Below are positions 9,047 to 18,516 of a stretch of DNA of 64,000 bases, in pieces (the first letter of the stretch is position 1; each line of letters starts with the position of its first letter). Location: assembly GCA_035765415.1 (NCBI GenBank), contig DASTXR010000086.1:1-64000 (forward strand), given 5' to 3'. The notes beneath the pieces were generated by a model that ran no database searches, was not told the DNA's origin, and saw only the letters and a list, made by a program, of their open reading frames with translations. The position numbers and the translations under genes are program-made. Origin of the DNA: CADEED01 sp035765415 (GTDB lineage: Bacteria; Pseudomonadota; Gammaproteobacteria; Steroidobacterales; Steroidobacteraceae).

Positions 9047-9737
9047 GGTCGATTTCACGGTGGTGCACGAATGCGCCGATGGCGCGGAGGCGGTGCGCGC
9101 CATCGTCGGGCTGCAGCCCCAGGTGGTGTTCCTCGACGTGCAGATGCCCGGCATCGACGGCTTCGACGTAGTCGAAGCCATCGGCGCGGCGGCCATGCCC
9201 ATCGTCGTATTCGCAACGGCGCACCAGGAGTACGCCGTGCGCGCCTTCGATGCCGGCGCGGTCGACTACCTGCTCAAGCCTTTCGACGAAGAGCGCTTTC
9301 GCCGCGCGGTCGAACGCGTGCGGCGCGACCTGCGTGCGCCCGAATCCGCCGCCGCTGCGCTCGAAAATGCCATGGTCCAGGTGCGCAGGGGCGCGCCGTA
9401 CGCCGAGCGTCTCGTCGTGAACAACGCGGGCCGGGTCATTTTCATCAGGGTCTGCGACATCGACTGGTTCGAGGCCTCGGGGAACTACGTGACCATTCAC
9501 GCCGGCCGCGAAAAGCACATGTTGCGGGAGACGCTGCGGGGCCTGAGTGAGCGCCTCGATCCGAAGGTGTTCGTGCGCCTGCATCGATCCTCGGTCGTCA
9601 ACGTCGAGCGGCTGCGCGAGTTGTTGCCCTGGTCGCGCGGCGAGCAGGTGGCCGTACTCAAGGACGGCACGCAACTCACCATCGGCCGCGCGTTTCGCGA
9701 ACATCTCATGTCGGTGATGAACGGAGCGGTGCAATAA
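8973..9737 (+). CDS. LytTR-family DNA-binding response regulator
   Basis: 254 residues: a receiver domain (1-120) with acidic pocket Asp9/Asp10, phospho-acceptor Asp55 (VVFLDVQMPG) and the conserved Lys in LLKPFDEE near 105, then a LytTR DNA-binding domain (about 150-245) with ASGNYVTIHAG and VFVRLHRSSVVNV. It is the partner of the kinase whose 3' end it overlaps. LytTR regulators bind paired direct repeats about 21 bases apart, but no such site was found in front of this pair. The YdeI-like gene begins right after its stop, so the three may form one transcript. The stimulus is unknown. Confidence 0.93.
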   Translation: MNIRALIVDDEPWARTRIASLLKAEVDFTVVHECADGAEAVRAIVGLQPQVVFLDVQMPGIDGFDVVEAIGAAAMPIVVFATAHQEYAVRAFDAGAVDYLLKPFDEERFRRAVERVRRDLRAPESAAAALENAMVQVRRGAPYAERLVVNNAGRVIFIRVCDIDWFEASGNYVTIHAGREKHMLRETLRGLSERLDPKVFVRLHRSSVVNVERLRELLPWSRGEQVAVLKDGTQLTIGRAFREHLMSVMNGAVQ

Positions 9738-10352
9738 ATGGCAGCAGTCATTCCCAATGCGAAGAGCATTCGCAGCTTTGCGACGACGAAGGCGCTCGAA
9801 ACATGGATGCGCAGTCACCACGACAAGACTCCCGAACTGTGGCTCAAGGTTCACAAGAAAGACTCGGGGCTGCCTTCGGTCACCTGCGCCGAAGCGCTGG
9901 ACGTCATGCTCTGCTGGGGCTGGATCGACGGCCTGCGCAAGGGATTCGACGACAAGTCCTTCCTGCAGCGATACACGCCGCGCCGCGCGAAGAGCATCTG
10001 GAGCCAGATCAACCGCGAGCATGTCGCGCGATTGATCGCCGCGGGCCGCATGACGCCGCATGGCCAGAAGCAGATCGATGCCGCGAAAGCGGATGGCCGC
10101 TGGGGCGCCGCCTATGCGCCGATCCGCAGCGCCTCGCGTTCCTCCATGCCCGCGGACCTGATGGCCGCCATCAAGGCCAATGCGAAGGCGAGCAGGAAGT
10201 TCGAAACGCTGGGCCGCATGAATCTGTTTGCGCTGGCCTTCCGTACTAACAACATGAAAACCGCCGAAGGGCGCGCGAAGAAGATCGCCACGCTGGTGGC
10301 CATGCTGGCGCGCGGCGAAACCATCGTGCCCGAGAAACCGAAAAAGCGTTAG
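9738..10352 (+). CDS. YdeI/OmpD-associated family protein
   Basis: 204 residues. The pattern near the N-terminus (PELWLKVHKKDSG), the central CWGWIDGLRKGFDD and FLQRYTPRRAKSIWSQINREH, and the basic C-terminus identify the YdeI/OmpD-associated family (bacteriocin-protection YdeI domain). The biochemical role of the family is not settled; some members are linked to resistance to cationic peptides. The ATG is the base after the response regulator stop, so it is likely co-transcribed with the LytS/LytTR pair. The glutathione transferase gene follows 10 bases later. No signal peptide or membrane segment is visible. Confidence 0.85.
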   Translation: MAAVIPNAKSIRSFATTKALETWMRSHHDKTPELWLKVHKKDSGLPSVTCAEALDVMLCWGWIDGLRKGFDDKSFLQRYTPRRAKSIWSQINREHVARLIAAGRMTPHGQKQIDAAKADGRWGAAYAPIRSASRSSMPADLMAAIKANAKASRKFETLGRMNLFALAFRTNNMKTAEGRAKKIATLVAMLARGETIVPEKPKKR

Positions 10353-10362
10353 GCTCACCCGG

Positions 10363-11052
10363 ATGTCAACGAACGAACGACTCACCCTCTACTCCGGGCC
10401 GCTCAGCATGTTCGGCGCCAAGGTGCAGATCGCGGCGCTCGAGAAGGCGCTCGATTTCGACCTCGTCATGGTTCCGTACGACTCGAAGCTCGGCTACAAC
10501 CCCAAACATCCCGAAGTCCTGCGCATCAATCCCAAGCGGCAGGTGCCGGTGCTGGTGCACGGCGAACTCGAGTTGTTCGATTCAACACAGATCTTCGAGT
10601 ATCTCGAAGACATTGCGCCGGAGCCGCCGCTGTGGCCGCGCAATCCCATCGCGCGCGCCCGTGCGCGCGCGCTCGAGCATCAATCCGACGAAGTGTATTT
10701 CCCGCACATCATCAGGCTCATGGGCCTGCAGGATGTGCTGGACACCGAGCCGGCGGTCACCGCCATCGAGGCTGCGCGGCGTTTCTACGCGGACATGGAA
10801 CAGCGGCTGGGTTCGGGCGACTGGCTCGCGGGGAACTATTCGTTCGCGGACATCGCCTTCTACATGGCGGCGGTGTTTGGCGAACGCCAGAGCGCGCCGT
10901 TGACCGCGAGCACACCGCGCCTGCTCGCCTGGCGCCATCGCATGGGGCAGCGCGCACCCGTGAGAAATGTTGTCGGCGCGATGGCGACATGGTTGCGTAA
11001 TGCCGGTCGACCAGTGCCCGCATTCATGTCTGACATGCTGGCAGCGGATTAG
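10363..11052 (+). CDS. Glutathione S-transferase family protein
   Basis: 229 residues, normal GST length. The N-terminal thioredoxin-like half starts LTLYSGPLSMFGAKVQIAALE and contains INPKRQVPVLVHGE and DSTQIFEYLE, the glutathione-binding cis-Pro and Ser/Asp motif region; the C-terminal all-helical half ends around 215. The usual catalytic Ser/Tyr/Cys near residue 10-15 is ambiguous (SGPLS). Cytoplasmic detoxification or thiol transfer is the family role. It follows the YdeI-like gene by 10 bases. Two hairpins lie just after its stop. Confidence 0.88.
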   Translation: MSTNERLTLYSGPLSMFGAKVQIAALEKALDFDLVMVPYDSKLGYNPKHPEVLRINPKRQVPVLVHGELELFDSTQIFEYLEDIAPEPPLWPRNPIARARARALEHQSDEVYFPHIIRLMGLQDVLDTEPAVTAIEAARRFYADMEQRLGSGDWLAGNYSFADIAFYMAAVFGERQSAPLTASTPRLLAWRHRMGQRAPVRNVVGAMATWLRNAGRPVPAFMSDMLAAD

Positions 11053-11077
11053 CGGGAACATAGTTTGCGCTTCCCGC
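11052..11077 (+). terminator. Hairpin after the GST gene
   Basis: A 7-base inverted repeat GCGGGAA/TTCCCGC with a 12-base loop begins inside the GST stop codon region. There is no T-run after it, so it may be a weak or Rho-assisted terminator. It is followed at once by another hairpin. Confidence 0.3.
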
Positions 11078-11080
11078 ATT

Positions 11081-11109
11081 ACGCGGCGTTATGAGAGAAA
11101 AAGCCGCGT
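11081..11109. promoter_or_regulatory. Second inverted repeat upstream of the cytochrome gene
   Basis: ACGCGGC (11081-11087) and GCCGCGT (11103-11109) form a 7-base inverted repeat with a 15-base A-rich spacer, about 90 bases before the cytochrome start. It could be an operator or part of a transcript end; the sequence does not decide. The rest of the 145-base gap shows nothing else clear. Confidence 0.25.
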
Positions 11110-11197
11110 CCTGAAACCTGCCGTCTCCTACATATCGCCTTAGGTGTCAGGCGTAGCGTGCAATCGCAATACTGCTGAACACTGCCAGGAGGCGATA

Positions 11198-12340
11198 GTG
11201 AACAACGAGACACGGATTCGATTATTAGGGTTGGCGATCCTCGGATTCTCGACGATGGCCGCCGCCGCCCCCGCGGATTCAGAGCTCATCACCGAAGGCA
11301 AGAAAGTGTTCCGCTTCGATACCTTCGGGGACGAGCAGTTGTGGACCGACAAGCTGGGCCTCCACAAGGTAGTGGAAACAAAGGTTGATCCGACCACTGC
11401 GCTGAAAGTGGGGCTCAAGGTCGATTCCGAGGTGTTGCCCGCGGGCATCCTCGAGAAGGTCGATCTCAAGGATCCGGCCACCACGGTCGCGCTTCTCAAG
11501 ATGAATGCAGTCGTGGGACTCAAGGCCGAGGTGGATGCAAACAACAAGATCACCAAGCTCGGCGTCACCTGCGCGTTGTGCCATTCCACGGTCGACGATT
11601 CCGTGCAGAAGGGCATCGGCAAGCGGCTCGATGGCTGGCCGAACCGCGACCTCGACGTCGGCAAGATCATCGCGCTGTCGCCGGCGCTGACCGCCGAACA
11701 GAAAAAGGTCTACACGTCCTGGGGCCCGGGCAAGTACGACCCGCGTTATAACCAGGATGGCAAGAACAATCCGCTGGTCATTCCTCCGGCCTACGGACTC
11801 GCCAACGTGAAGAACGAGACGTACACGGCCGAAGGTCCCATCTCCTACTGGAACGCGTATGTCGCGGTGACGCAGATGGGCGGCCAGGGAAACTTCAAGG
11901 ACGACCGCCTCAAGATAGACGTGAAGCATTCGCCGGACCTCGTGACCCCCAAACTACCGGCGCTGCGTGCCTACCAGCACAGCCTCGAGGCGCCCAAGGC
12001 GGCGTCTTCGAGCTTCGACGCCACCGGCGCACAGCGTGGCAAGGTGACGTTCAACCGCACCTGCGCCACCTGCCACGTGGGTGGCAACGGCACGGACAAC
12101 GATGCCGGCAAGATGCATGCACCTGCGGATACCGGCCAGGACAGTGCCTACGCCATGCGCACGGCTAACAAGGCGTTCCGCACGACGCCGCTGCGCGGGC
12201 TTCAGCACCATCCGCCGTACTTCCATGACGGCAGCGCCAAGACGCTTGGCGAGGTGGTGGAGCACTACAACAAGGAGCGCTCGCTCAATCTCACCAAGGA
12301 TCAGCAGGCTGATCTCGTGGAGTACCTCAAGACGCTGTGA
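11198..12340 (+). CDS. Exported di-heme cytochrome c, MauG/cytochrome c peroxidase-like
   Basis: 380 residues from a GTG at 11198, chosen because AGGAGG lies 6 bases before it and a signal peptide follows (RIRLLGLAILGFSTMAAAA, cut near 25); an ATG at 11144 has no ribosome site. Two c-type heme sites are present: CALCH (125-129) and CATCH (289-293). The C-terminal part (TTPLRGLQHHPPYFHDGS...GEVVEHY) is the pattern of the bacterial di-heme peroxidase/MauG superfamily. It should be a periplasmic electron carrier or peroxidase. It stands alone between two hairpins and a convergent kinase. It could serve as acceptor for the exported Mo-hydroxylase upstream, which is speculation. Confidence 0.87.
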   Translation: MNNETRIRLLGLAILGFSTMAAAAPADSELITEGKKVFRFDTFGDEQLWTDKLGLHKVVETKVDPTTALKVGLKVDSEVLPAGILEKVDLKDPATTVALLKMNAVVGLKAEVDANNKITKLGVTCALCHSTVDDSVQKGIGKRLDGWPNRDLDVGKIIALSPALTAEQKKVYTSWGPGKYDPRYNQDGKNNPLVIPPAYGLANVKNETYTAEGPISYWNAYVAVTQMGGQGNFKDDRLKIDVKHSPDLVTPKLPALRAYQHSLEAPKAASSSFDATGAQRGKVTFNRTCATCHVGGNGTDNDAGKMHAPADTGQDSAYAMRTANKAFRTTPLRGLQHHPPYFHDGSAKTLGEVVEHYNKERSLNLTKDQQADLVEYLKTL

Positions 12341-12353
12341 TGCGTGAAGTTGT

Positions 12354-13940
12354 TTAGCGGGCCAGCAGTTTCGTGAGCGCGGCCAGGTCCACGGGTTTGA
12401 CAAAGTGAGCGTCAAAACCCGCGGCCTGAGCCCGCTCACGGTCTTCTGGCTGGCCGTAGCCGGTGAGGGCGACGATGGTCGCGCACAGCGAGGATGCACG
12501 CAGTCGCTTCGCCACCTCATAGCCGTCGATTCGCGGCAGGCCGATGTCGAGCAGCACGACGTCGGGAGCAAACTCCGTGACAATGGCCAGCGCTTCCTCC
12601 GCGGAGAACGCCGGCTGCGTGAAATGCCCGTCCATCTTCAGCAGTTCACACAGCGAATTGGCCGCGTCGGCGTTGTCATCGATGATGAGGATGCGGCGCG
12701 CGGGAATCCGCGCGACCACCGCGTCGGCGGCTTGCAGCGGCGGCGGTTCGACACGCGGCAGCACGATCTGAAACGTGGAGCCGCGTCCCAGACCTTCGCT
12801 GCGCGCCGAGATCGTGCCGCCGTGCATCTCGACGAGTTTCCTGACGACCGACAACCCGATGCCCAGCCCGCCTTCCGAGCGATCGAGCGTCCGGCCCGCC
12901 TGCGCGAACAGTTCGAAAATGTGCGGCATGAACTCCGACGAAATGCCGGCACCCGTATCGCTGATCTCCACTTTCACCGCGTTCGCGGTCGCGGACACGT
13001 GGATCCCGACCTCGCCGCCGGCATCGGTGTACTTCGCCGCATTCGTCATCACGTTGCCGAAGCTCTGCACCAGTCGCGCGCGATCTCCCTGCACATACAG
13101 CGGTTCGAGGTTCGCGTGCGTGGTGATGGTGTGTTGTTTGGCGCGCCACATGGGCGTGACGGTTTCCATCGCAAGGTCGAGCACATCCGACAGCAGCAGG
13201 GCCTCGCGCTTCAATTCCACGTGGCCCATGGAGATGCGCGACACGTCGAGCAGGTCGTCGACGATGCGCGTGAGTTGCGTGGCCTGCCGCCTCACTACAG
13301 CGGCGGCGCGTTCCGCGGCTTCGTCGCCGACGACACGGCGCGACAGGACTTCAGCCGCGGTGCGGATGGGCGCCAGCGGATTGCGCAACTCGTGCGCCAG
13401 CATCGCCAGGAACTCATCCTTGCGCCGATCGCTCATGATCTGCTGCGTGGTCTCGGTGCAGATGACCAGCACGCCGCCGACGCCATGCGGCGCGCCGGGC
13501 TCATCGATGGGGCCGTAACTGTAGGTCCAGTACACCTCCTGCAACGCGCCGTGCCGGATGATGGGCACCAGCGCGTTCTCATGCCAGGTCGCGGTGTCGC
13601 CGCGCATCACCTGGTCGATCTGCGGACCGATGATGTGCCAGATTTCGGGCCAGGCCTGCCGGGCGGGCATGCCGAGGATGGCGGGATGTTTCTCCGGCCC
13701 CAGCGAGCGGCTGTACGCGTCGTTGTAGAAACAGGTGAGTTCCGCGCCCCAGAAGACGAAGACCGGGTGCTGGGTAGTGAGCAGGGTGCGCAGCGACGTG
13801 CGCAGGCCGGACGCCCACTGCTCCGGCGGCCCCAGCGCGGTGTCTGCCCAGGAAAATGTGCGGATGCGTTCGCCCATCTCCCCGCCGCCCGCGAGAAACT
13901 TCATCGCCTCGCTTTGTGGCGGAGTGGTGTTTGCGTCCAT
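12354..13940 (-). CDS. Hybrid histidine kinase with PAS domain and C-terminal receiver
   Basis: 528 residues from the ATG at 13940; the longer frame to 14072 adds a Cys/Trp-rich stretch with no family likeness. Order: PAS-like sensor (about 30-165, FVFWGAELTCFYNDAYSRSLGP), HisKA with His183 in MLAHELRNPLAP, HATPase with SDTGAGIS and GGLGIGLSVVRK, and a receiver over the last 115 residues (VVLLDIGLPRIDG, acceptor Asp near 460; Lys in FVKPVD). No membrane helix is visible, so it is a cytoplasmic sensor. It is convergent with the cytochrome gene and divergent from folE. No separate output regulator is adjacent. Confidence 0.9.
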   Translation of the reverse strand: MDANTTPPQSEAMKFLAGGGEMGERIRTFSWADTALGPPEQWASGLRTSLRTLLTTQHPVFVFWGAELTCFYNDAYSRSLGPEKHPAILGMPARQAWPEIWHIIGPQIDQVMRGDTATWHENALVPIIRHGALQEVYWTYSYGPIDEPGAPHGVGGVLVICTETTQQIMSDRRKDEFLAMLAHELRNPLAPIRTAAEVLSRRVVGDEAAERAAAVVRRQATQLTRIVDDLLDVSRISMGHVELKREALLLSDVLDLAMETVTPMWRAKQHTITTHANLEPLYVQGDRARLVQSFGNVMTNAAKYTDAGGEVGIHVSATANAVKVEISDTGAGISSEFMPHIFELFAQAGRTLDRSEGGLGIGLSVVRKLVEMHGGTISARSEGLGRGSTFQIVLPRVEPPPLQAADAVVARIPARRILIIDDNADAANSLCELLKMDGHFTQPAFSAEEALAIVTEFAPDVVLLDIGLPRIDGYEVAKRLRASSLCATIVALTGYGQPEDRERAQAAGFDAHFVKPVDLAALTKLLAR

Positions 13941-14059
13941 TTGCAGGGCCGAGTCTGTCAGACATCCCGAAACATGCAATCCATGACGGTGGCCAATTGC
14001 CGGCGCCGATGCGATCCTGCGCAGCCAACAGCAACAACAGTCATTGCCGGGTGAGCCAC

Positions 14060-14752
14060 ATGCCTGAAGCACCAGAACCTGTCTCGCACCGCATTCGCCG
14101 CCGGTTGAAGGAGAAGAACCAGCGGTTTCACGCCAATGACAACATCGCCGCGTTCATCGAGCCCGGGGAGCTGGACGAGCTCACGAAAGAGGTGGCGTCG
14201 AAGATGTCCGGCGTGCTCGAGAGCCTGGTCATCGACGTCGAGAACGATCACAACACGCATGAAACCGCGCGGCGCGTCGCCAGGATGTACGTGACCGAAG
14301 TGTTCCGCGGGCGCTTCGTGCCCATCCCGAAGATCACCGAATTCCCGAACGCCTCGCACCTGAACGAGCTCATGATCATGGGCCCCGTCACCGTGCGCAG
14401 CGCGTGCAGCCACCACCTGTGTCCCATCATGGGCCGGTTGTGGATCGGCGTGATGCCCAACCAGCAGTCGAACCTGATCGGTCTGTCGAAATACTCGCGG
14501 CTCGCCGAATGGATCATGTCGCGGCCGCAGATCCAGGAAGAGGCCGTCATCCAGCTCGCCGACATACTCGTCGAGCGCGTGGTTCCCGATGGAGTGGCCG
14601 TGGTGATGGAGGCGGATCACTTCTGCATGCACTGGCGCGGCGTGAAGGACAATGCATCGAAGATGACCAACAGCGTCATGCGCGGCGTGTTCCTCAAGGA
14701 CGGCGCATTGCGGCGCGAGTTCCTGTCTCTCATCAACCTGAAAGAGCCATGA
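14060..14752 (+). CDS. folE: GTP cyclohydrolase I
   Basis: 230 residues. It converts GTP to 7,8-dihydroneopterin triphosphate, the first step to folate and tetrahydropterins. The zinc ligands are visible: Cys116 and His119 in SACSHHLCP and Cys189 in DHFCMHWRGV; the active-site segment DNDH-like NDHNTHETARRVA lies near 62-74. The ATG at 14060 was chosen; an in-frame GTG at 14051 is possible. Its stop overlaps the start of the glycosidase gene (ATGA), an odd pairing for a folate gene. The family is certain; whether this is the main folate enzyme or a second copy cannot be told from one window. Confidence 0.93.
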   Translation: MPEAPEPVSHRIRRRLKEKNQRFHANDNIAAFIEPGELDELTKEVASKMSGVLESLVIDVENDHNTHETARRVARMYVTEVFRGRFVPIPKITEFPNASHLNELMIMGPVTVRSACSHHLCPIMGRLWIGVMPNQQSNLIGLSKYSRLAEWIMSRPQIQEEAVIQLADILVERVVPDGVAVVMEADHFCMHWRGVKDNASKMTNSVMRGVFLKDGALRREFLSLINLKEP

Positions 14753-16602
14753 TTTCCCGGCGAGGCGTGCTGGCCAGCGGCGCCCTGGCGTGCGCCTGCC
14801 ACGCATCGGCGTTCAGATTCGCGATGGCGGGCGCCGGGGCACGCGTGCTCAAGCGCGCCCTGCACGAGTTCCATCATGGCGCCGTGAGCCTCGCGCCGGG
14901 CCCCATGCTCATGCAGTTCGAGCAGCAGCAGGAACTGTTCCTCTCGATCAGCGATGACATGCTGCTCAAGCCGTTTCGCGCGCGCGCCGGCCTGCCGGCG
15001 CCCGGCGACGACATGGGCGGGTGGTACGACAATTCCGCGGACTTTCACATCGACCCTGACGACTGGAGCTCCGCCAACTGGCACGGCTTCATTCCCGGTC
15101 ACAGCTTCGGCCAGTACGTGTCGGGGCTTGCGCGAGGCTTCGCGATCACGGGCGACACGGACACGCAGCAGAAGGTGGCGCGCCTCGTCCGGAAATTCGC
15201 GCTGGCGATCTCGCCGCGTTTCTTCGCCGACTACAATCTTCCGGCCTATACCTACGACAAACTGGTCGTCGGCCTCGTCGATGCGTACCACCTCGCCGGC
15301 GTGACGGAAGCGAAGGAGGCCTTGAGGAAAGTCACGGATGCCGTGCTGCCGTTCCTGCCCGAAAAGGCGTTGACGCGCGAAGAGCGGCGCGCGCGTCCAT
15401 ACACGCGCGAAGCGCAGATCTGGGACGAACCTTACACGCTGCCCGAGAACCTCTACCTGGCCTCGCAGCGCGGGATGGGCGATCAATACCAGGCGCTCGC
15501 CGCGCGTTATCTGCAGGACGCAGCGCTGTTCGATCCGCTGGCCAGGGGCGTGAGTCCGCTCGCGGGAAAACACGCGTACAGCCATGTGAATGCGCTGAGC
15601 TCGGCCGTCCAGGCATTTCTCGCCACCGGGAACGACAAGTACCTGGCGGCGGCGCGGAATGGTTTCGCGTTCGTGCAGGCGCAGTCCTATGCGACGGGCG
15701 GGTGGGGGCCTGACGAAGAGCTGCTCGCCGCCGGCGATCACGAAACGCTGTTCGCCATGCTCGGGAACACGCACCGGTCCTTCGAAACACCTTGCGGAGC
15801 CTACGCACATTTCAAGATCACGCGGTCGCTGTTGCGTATCACGAAAGACAGCCGTTACGGCGACAGCATGGAACGCGTGCTCTACAACACCATTCTCGGC
15901 GCGAAGCCGACGCTCGAGGATGGCAGCACGTTCTACTACTCCGACTACCACGAGCATGCGACCAAGTTCTACCGCAAGGGGGAGCCGTGGCCGTGCTGTT
16001 CTGGCACCTTCATCCAGCTCACCGCGGATTACGGCATCAGCACCTATCTGTTCGACGACCAGTCCATCTACGTGAACCTCTACGTGCCGTCGCAGCTGCG
16101 CACGAAGATCGACGGCGTGGACGTGAGGCTCGTCCAGACCACCACCTATCCACTCGCGAATGTCTCGCGGCTTCGCTTCGATGCGTTGAGCCCGGCGCGA
16201 TTCGCCATCCATCTGCGCATCCCGGCCTGGGCAGGCCCGGGAACCCGGATCGTCGTCAACGGCACGCAGAACCTGGGTACGCTGAAACCCGGCACTTTCG
16301 CCGAGATCCGGCGCAAGTGGCATCCGAAGGATTTCGTCGAGATCCGGTTCGACATGGGCACGCGGCTCGAGCCGCTCAATGAAGCGCATCCGGAGATGGT
16401 CGCGCTCATGACCGGGCCGCTGGTGCTGTTTCCCATCGATGCGCCCGAAGCGCCGCTGACCCGCGCGGAGTGGCTGTCCGCGAGACGCGAAGGCGAGGAC
16501 GAGTGGGCCGTGGTGACCAGGGGCACGCGCGTCAGGCTCAAGCCATTCATGGCCATCAACGATGAGACCTACCGGCTCTACAGCCGGGTGCGCGAAAGTT
16601 AG
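14749..16602 (+). CDS. Glycoside hydrolase family 127 (beta-L-arabinofuranosidase-like, DUF1680), Tat-exported
   Basis: 617 residues from the ATG at 14749, which overlaps the folE stop by 4 bases. The N-terminus MISRRGVLASGALACACHA is a twin-arginine signal, consistent with export in a folded state. The body matches the GH127/DUF1680 family: DDMGGWYDN and GHSFGQYVSG in the alpha/alpha barrel, ETCG-like ETPCGAYAHFK, and the metal-site stretch PWPCCSGTFIQ near 420, where family members use cysteines and a glutamate with zinc. GH127 members release arabinofuranose from plant glycans. The convergent poxB-like gene shares its stop region (TTAG, 16599-16602). No SusCD-like genes accompany it. Confidence 0.87.
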   Translation: MISRRGVLASGALACACHASAFRFAMAGAGARVLKRALHEFHHGAVSLAPGPMLMQFEQQQELFLSISDDMLLKPFRARAGLPAPGDDMGGWYDNSADFHIDPDDWSSANWHGFIPGHSFGQYVSGLARGFAITGDTDTQQKVARLVRKFALAISPRFFADYNLPAYTYDKLVVGLVDAYHLAGVTEAKEALRKVTDAVLPFLPEKALTREERRARPYTREAQIWDEPYTLPENLYLASQRGMGDQYQALAARYLQDAALFDPLARGVSPLAGKHAYSHVNALSSAVQAFLATGNDKYLAAARNGFAFVQAQSYATGGWGPDEELLAAGDHETLFAMLGNTHRSFETPCGAYAHFKITRSLLRITKDSRYGDSMERVLYNTILGAKPTLEDGSTFYYSDYHEHATKFYRKGEPWPCCSGTFIQLTADYGISTYLFDDQSIYVNLYVPSQLRTKIDGVDVRLVQTTTYPLANVSRLRFDALSPARFAIHLRIPAWAGPGTRIVVNGTQNLGTLKPGTFAEIRRKWHPKDFVEIRFDMGTRLEPLNEAHPEMVALMTGPLVLFPIDAPEAPLTRAEWLSARREGEDEWAVVTRGTRVRLKPFMAINDETYRLYSRVRES

Positions 16603-18383
16603 CTGAGCTGCGTGTGCGCGGGTTCGCGCTCCAGCGCGGCGCGAATCTCGTCGGCGCCTGGCGTCCCGCGGTTCAATGCCTTCTCGAGGTTCTCCGCGTA
16701 TTTCGGCATGCGTTTCGGCGGCAGCAGCGGTTCATGGGGATCGACGAGCGCTTCGAGCAAGGCGGCGCCCGGCGCCGCGAACAACGCGTCCAGTCCGGCG
16801 TCGAGATCCGACGCGCTGCTGGCGCGAATTCCGCGGACGCCGAACCCTTCGGCGACGGCCGCGAAGTCGATGGGCTGCAACGCACATTCGTATTCCGGGT
16901 TGCCGAGGAACATGAGCTGTTCCCACTTGATCTGGCCGAGCGTGTTGTTCTTCATGACCACGATCTTGATCGGCAACCCGTAGCGGACCACGGTCGCGAG
17001 CTCACCTAACAACATGGTGAGGCCGCCGTCGCCCACGAAGGTGACGACCTGGCGGCCCGGATACGCCAGCGCGGCTGCGATGGCGTAGGGCACGCCGCAG
17101 CCCATGGTCGCCAGCATGCCGGAACCCGCGAACATCTGGTTCGAGCGCGCGTGCACGTATCGCGCCAGCACACCGGTGTTGTGGCCGGAATCCCAGGCCA
17201 CGATGGCGTCGTCTGCGAGCCGGCGCCCGAGATCGCGCGCGAGGCGGTCGGGCGTCAGGCGTCCGTGGTGTTGCGCATCGGCGGCGTGCTCCAGCAGGCG
17301 CGTCCATTCCTGCTTGCGACGCTGCGCGAGCTCGAGAAAAGAGCGGTCGCCGTGGGCCTTGGCGCGCGCGGTCAGCGACTTGAGAGTCTGCCGGGCGTCA
17401 CCCACGAGGCCCACCTCCACGGGAAAGCGCAGGCCGATGCGCGACGCGTCACGGTCGATCTGCACACCCCGCGCCTGGCGCGGCTTGGGGTAGTACTCCA
17501 CGTACGGGAACGTCGAGCCGACGATCAGCAGCGTGTCGCATTCCTCGAAGGCCTCCTGCGAGGCGCGCGTGCCTAACAAGCCGATGCCGCCGGTCGTCAG
17601 CGGGTGCTGGTCCGGCACCACCGCCTTGCCGAGCAGCGCCTTGACGATGGGCGCGCCCAGCAGCTCCGCGAGCTCGAGGAGCTCGTCGCGCGCACCCAGC
17701 GCACCCTGGCCAGCCAGGATGGCGATGCGTTTGCCGCGATTGAGGACGTCCACCGCGCGCGCAATACTTTCCTCGTCGGGCACGCGCTGCCCGTCGGTCT
17801 TTGCGAACGACACGTGATGCGCGACGTTGCGCGAGGACGGCTCCGCTTCTTCGATGGTCTGCTCCTGCACGTCCACCGGCATGGACACGTGTGCGACGGC
17901 GCGTTGCGTCACGGCGATGCGGCACGCCAGCGAGGCCGCATTTTCGACGTGCGACGCACTCATGATCCGTGTCGAATAGGCGGCGACGTCGGCGAACAGT
18001 TTTCCAAGATCCACGTCCTGCTGCGTGAAGGTATCGATGAGGTCATGATAGGGCAGCCCGGTCACGGCGATGACGGGCGCCTTGTCGAACTTGGCGTCGT
18101 ACAGCCCGTTGAGCAGGTGAATGCCGCCCGGCCCGGTGGTTGCGAGGCAACAGCCTAACTTCCCGGTCCACTTGGCGTGCGCACAGGCCATGAGCGCGGC
18201 CGACTCCTCGTGGCGCACCTGGATGAACCGGACCTGGCCCTCACGCTCGCGAATGGCCTCCATGATTCCGTTGATGCCATCGCCGGGCATGCCGAAGATG
18301 GTGTCGACACCCCAGGCGATGAGCGAGTCGATGAGCAATTCCGCGCCGTTGCGGCCGGTGGGTTCTTTTCGCAGGGCGTCCAT
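16599..18383 (-). CDS. poxB: Thiamine-diphosphate-dependent pyruvate oxidase/dehydrogenase, PoxB-like
   Basis: 594 residues from the ATG at 18383; the frame upstream to 18650 is Arg/Pro-rich and crosses the divergent gene's start. It has the three ThDP-enzyme domains: N-terminal Pyr domain (GVDTIFGMPGDGINGIME, catalytic Glu in RHEESAA), the central FAD/NAD-type domain, and the PP domain with GDGGLTMLLGELATVVRYG and MKNN near 440-475. PoxB oxidises pyruvate to acetate and CO2, donating electrons to quinone at the membrane. E. coli PoxB is 572 residues with a C-terminal lipid-binding helix; this C-terminus (PKYAENLEKALNRGTPGADE) differs, so acetolactate-synthase-like functions remain possible. 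It is divergent from the TrxR-like gene. Confidence 0.83.
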   Translation of the reverse strand: MDALRKEPTGRNGAELLIDSLIAWGVDTIFGMPGDGINGIMEAIREREGQVRFIQVRHEESAALMACAHAKWTGKLGCCLATTGPGGIHLLNGLYDAKFDKAPVIAVTGLPYHDLIDTFTQQDVDLGKLFADVAAYSTRIMSASHVENAASLACRIAVTQRAVAHVSMPVDVQEQTIEEAEPSSRNVAHHVSFAKTDGQRVPDEESIARAVDVLNRGKRIAILAGQGALGARDELLELAELLGAPIVKALLGKAVVPDQHPLTTGGIGLLGTRASQEAFEECDTLLIVGSTFPYVEYYPKPRQARGVQIDRDASRIGLRFPVEVGLVGDARQTLKSLTARAKAHGDRSFLELAQRRKQEWTRLLEHAADAQHHGRLTPDRLARDLGRRLADDAIVAWDSGHNTGVLARYVHARSNQMFAGSGMLATMGCGVPYAIAAALAYPGRQVVTFVGDGGLTMLLGELATVVRYGLPIKIVVMKNNTLGQIKWEQLMFLGNPEYECALQPIDFAAVAEGFGVRGIRASSASDLDAGLDALFAAPGAALLEALVDPHEPLLPPKRMPKYAENLEKALNRGTPGADEIRAALEREPAHTQLS

Positions 18384-18516
18384 GTCGATTACCTCGGTCG
18401 GTCTTTCACAGTCTGCCTGTGGCCGCCGGCCCACACTGTCCGCGCGCGGCAACGTACGGGTGTCAGTGGGCGCCGTCCTGCATCGCCGCGCTTTGGCATC
18501 TGCAAACCTTGCATGC

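Noticed and set aside
14617..16389. 590-residue minus-strand frame opposite GH127
   Set aside because: No motifs; GH127 coding on the other strand is strong throughout.
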